Source: Deinococcus sp. KNUC1210
Lineage (GTDB): Bacteria; Deinococcota; Deinococci; Deinococcales; Deinococcaceae
NCBI RefSeq assembly: GCF_022344005.1
Contig: NZ_CP092194.1
Location: 62,001 to 126,000 of the forward strand
Reading direction: 5' to 3'
DNA: 64,000 nucleotides
Numbering within the stretch: the first letter of the stretch is position 1; every line of letters begins with the position of its first letter. Below, one piece after another: positions 62,412 to 64,000 of this stretch. Both the position numbers and the translations under genes were made by a program. A model generated the notes under the pieces. That model was not told the DNA's origin, did no database searches, and saw only the letters and a list, made by a program, of their open reading frames with translations.

Positions 62412-63068
62412 TCAGCCTCCCGGCGTCAGGCGTTGTTCGAGGCGGCGCTGCACCAGTTCCAGCAGACTGCTGATGGCCCAGTAGATCAGCGCCGCGGCCA
62501 GGTACGGTCCGAACGGTTCGAAGGTCCGGGCGATCACCAGCTGAGCACTTCGCAGCAGTTCGACCACCGTGATGACCGACACGAGCGAGGTGTCTTTGAC
62601 GAGCCCGATCAGGCTGTTGCCCAGGCTCGGCAGGGCCACCCGCGCCGCCTGGGAAGAATCACCAGCGTCATCGTCTGGGCGCGGCTCAGGCCCAGACTGT
62701 ACGCCGCTTCCCGCTGGCCCACGGCCACACTCTGAATGGCGGCCCGGATGGTTTCCGACAGATACGCGGCGGTGTTGAGGGTCAGGGCCAGCACGCCGCC
62801 CTGAATCGGTGTCAGCGTCAGGCCCAGACTCGGCAGCCCGTAATAGACCACGAAAATCTGCACCAGCAGGGGTGTCCCGCGAATAAACGAGACGTACAGG
62901 GCAGCCACCTGACGCAGCGGGGGGAGCGAACAGTCGCAGCAGGGCCACCACCAGACCCAGCGGCAGGCCCAGCACCATCGCCGCCAGCGCAAAGCCGAGC
63001 GTCAGCGGTGTGGCGGCGAGCAGGGTGGGCAGCGCTTCCCACGCACTTCGAAGAATGGCATTATCCAT
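62412..63068 (-). pseudogene. amino-acid ABC transporter permease (HisM family), two compensating frameshifts
   Basis: ATG 63068 follows GGAGAC and starts MDNAILRSAWEALPTLLAAT. After VVALLRLF the frame is lost at TTCGCTC6 (near 62929). The next frame carries PLRQVAALYVSFIRGTPLLV, GGVLALTLNTAAYLSETI and REAAYSLGLSRAQTM (the EAA loop). A second break at C3 (near 62653) returns to the first frame, LPSLGNSLIGLVKDTSLVSV to the end. The shifts cancel. Homologues are about 218 aa, and the joined length matches. Partner of the binding protein upstream. Confidence 0.85.
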
Positions 63069-63185
63069 GGCAACGTCTCCAGATGATGAGCAGGCCAGAT
63101 GAAGCGCTCAGGCCCGGCAACGCAAACGCCCCGCAGCACCAAGCCGGGGGCGAAACACGTTCCTGGGCTTCAGTCGGCGCAGGGT

Positions 63186-63950
63186 TCAGGGCTTGCTGAC
63201 ATCCTGGCCGAACCACTGACGGCTGATCTTGGCATAGGTGCCGTCGGCCTTCATCTGCAGCAGCGCCTTGTCGATGGCCGCCTTGAGGCTGGTGTTCGAC
63301 TTTTTCAGCGCGATGCCGACCGGCTCCGGCTGACCGATGATACCTGCGCCCTTGATCGGCAGATTCTGGGATTTGATCAGGTAGCCGACGAGCAGGCGGT
63401 CGTTGTACGCCGCGTCCAGACGCCCGGCTGCCAGATCGGCCAGATATTCGGGTGCGCCGGGGTACGTCACGACGTTGATGCCGCCTGCCGCCCGCAGCTG
63501 CTGCTCGAAGTTGCTGCCCAGGCCCACGCCGACGCGCTTCCCTTTCAGGTCGCTGAGCGTCTGGTACGCGCCGCCGCCCGTCTTGCGAACGATGATCTGC
63601 GGGCTGCTGAAGGCGTAGGGCGCACTGAAGCCGATATTCTTCTGACGCTCTGCCGTGATACCGACCTGATTGATGATCACGTCGTATTTATCGACCTGAA
63701 GCCCGGCCAGGATGCCGCTCCACTCCGTCAGGACAAACTGAGGCTTGAGGCCGAGTTTGGCGGCGACCGCCTTGGCGATGTCCACGTCGAAGCCCGTCAG
63801 GTTGCCCTGGGCATCCTTGTACGAGAACGGCGGGTAGGTGCCCTCCTGCCCGATGGTGAGGACTCCTTTGGTGACAGTGGCAGGCGAGACGGCGGCGGCG
63901 CTGGAACTGGCGATCAGCAAGGCGAGCGCGAGTTGTTTGAATCGTTGCAT
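63186..63950 (-). CDS. amino-acid ABC transporter substrate-binding protein (cystine/polar-type)
   Basis: A 254-aa periplasmic-binding protein. Signal peptide MQRFKQLALALLIASSSAAA, then the family start GVLTIGQEGTYPPFSYKDAQ, GNLTGFDVDIAKAVAAKLGL, and the late LSDLKGKRVGVGLGSNFEQQ and ALLQMKADGTYAKISRQWFG. It captures amino acids for the permease encoded 117 bp downstream; the ATPase gene is outside the window. AGGAG lies upstream of ATG 63950. Confidence 0.93.
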   Translation of the reverse strand: MQRFKQLALALLIASSSAAAVSPATVTKGVLTIGQEGTYPPFSYKDAQGNLTGFDVDIAKAVAAKLGLKPQFVLTEWSGILAGLQVDKYDVIINQVGITAERQKNIGFSAPYAFSSPQIIVRKTGGGAYQTLSDLKGKRVGVGLGSNFEQQLRAAGGINVVTYPGAPEYLADLAAGRLDAAYNDRLLVGYLIKSQNLPIKGAGIIGQPEPVGIALKKSNTSLKAAIDKALLQMKADGTYAKISRQWFGQDVSKP

Positions 63951-64000
63951 ATGAATTCTCCTGCTGTGCCAACGGAAGCACGGATGGTACAGTTCTGCGG

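Overview
The window looks like a Deinococcus replicon. It is GC-rich, most starts carry AGGAG-type ribosome binding sites, and gene content matches what I know of that genus: OpcA, a DinB-like protein, a RepA-type plasmid initiator, and a DUF4900/PilX-like pilin gene. The species cannot be told from the sequence. A plasmid-type origin (11 iterons plus a rep gene, 19.96-21.77 kb) sits beside metabolic genes, so the molecule is probably a megaplasmid or chromid, or a chromosome holding an integrated plasmid.

Layout. 0-2.2 kb: end of a CBS-domain gene, then opcA and a universal stress gene. 3.0-4.8 kb: a small secreted protein, then an intact IS630-type element sitting exactly at a TA inside an EVE-like gene. 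5.0-10.5 kb: a flavoprotein monooxygenase, small membrane and secreted proteins, and several decayed genes. 11.2-19.3 kb: the most interesting block. It has a 914-aa RING/TerD-like protein, a three-gene TerB-containing operon, and a tightly overlapped three-gene operon with a GIY-YIG-like protein and two unrecognised partners. 19.6-25.9 kb: plasmid maintenance region with iterons, rep, degraded genes and a rep relic. 26.2-29.1 kb: DUF1206 membrane protein, tRNA-like units, a zinc-ribbon short-chain dehydrogenase and a truncated partner.

29.3-39.7 kb: PQQ-type sugar dehydrogenase, cNMP-binding flavoprotein, GAF-GGDEF protein, a three-domain GH18/NodB/GT2 polysaccharide enzyme, an NMN adenylyltransferase/Nudix fusion and a DinB-like protein. 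39.7-42.1 kb: a second IS630-type element, an Imm32-like immunity gene, a solo IS end and half a serine recombinase. 42.1-48.4 kb: RCC1-repeat lipoprotein and a four-gene type IV pilin-like operon. 49.1-51.3 kb: IS701-like and IS4-like elements. 52.1-55.0 kb: OmpR-type regulator convergent with a PilJ-like/GAF/GGDEF protein. 56.3-58.5 kb: queF-queD-queE-queC, the preQ0/preQ1 pathway feeding queuosine. 58.7-64 kb: phosphoesterase, membrane protein, K+/H+ antiporter and an amino-acid ABC importer.

Two cross-cutting patterns matter. Many otherwise well-conserved genes are broken by one base, mostly in short homopolymers, which suggests read or assembly error as often as true decay. Separately, three genes between 14 and 24 kb are each cut by a single in-frame TAG. 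All function calls come from reading the sequence and family knowledge; no searches were run.
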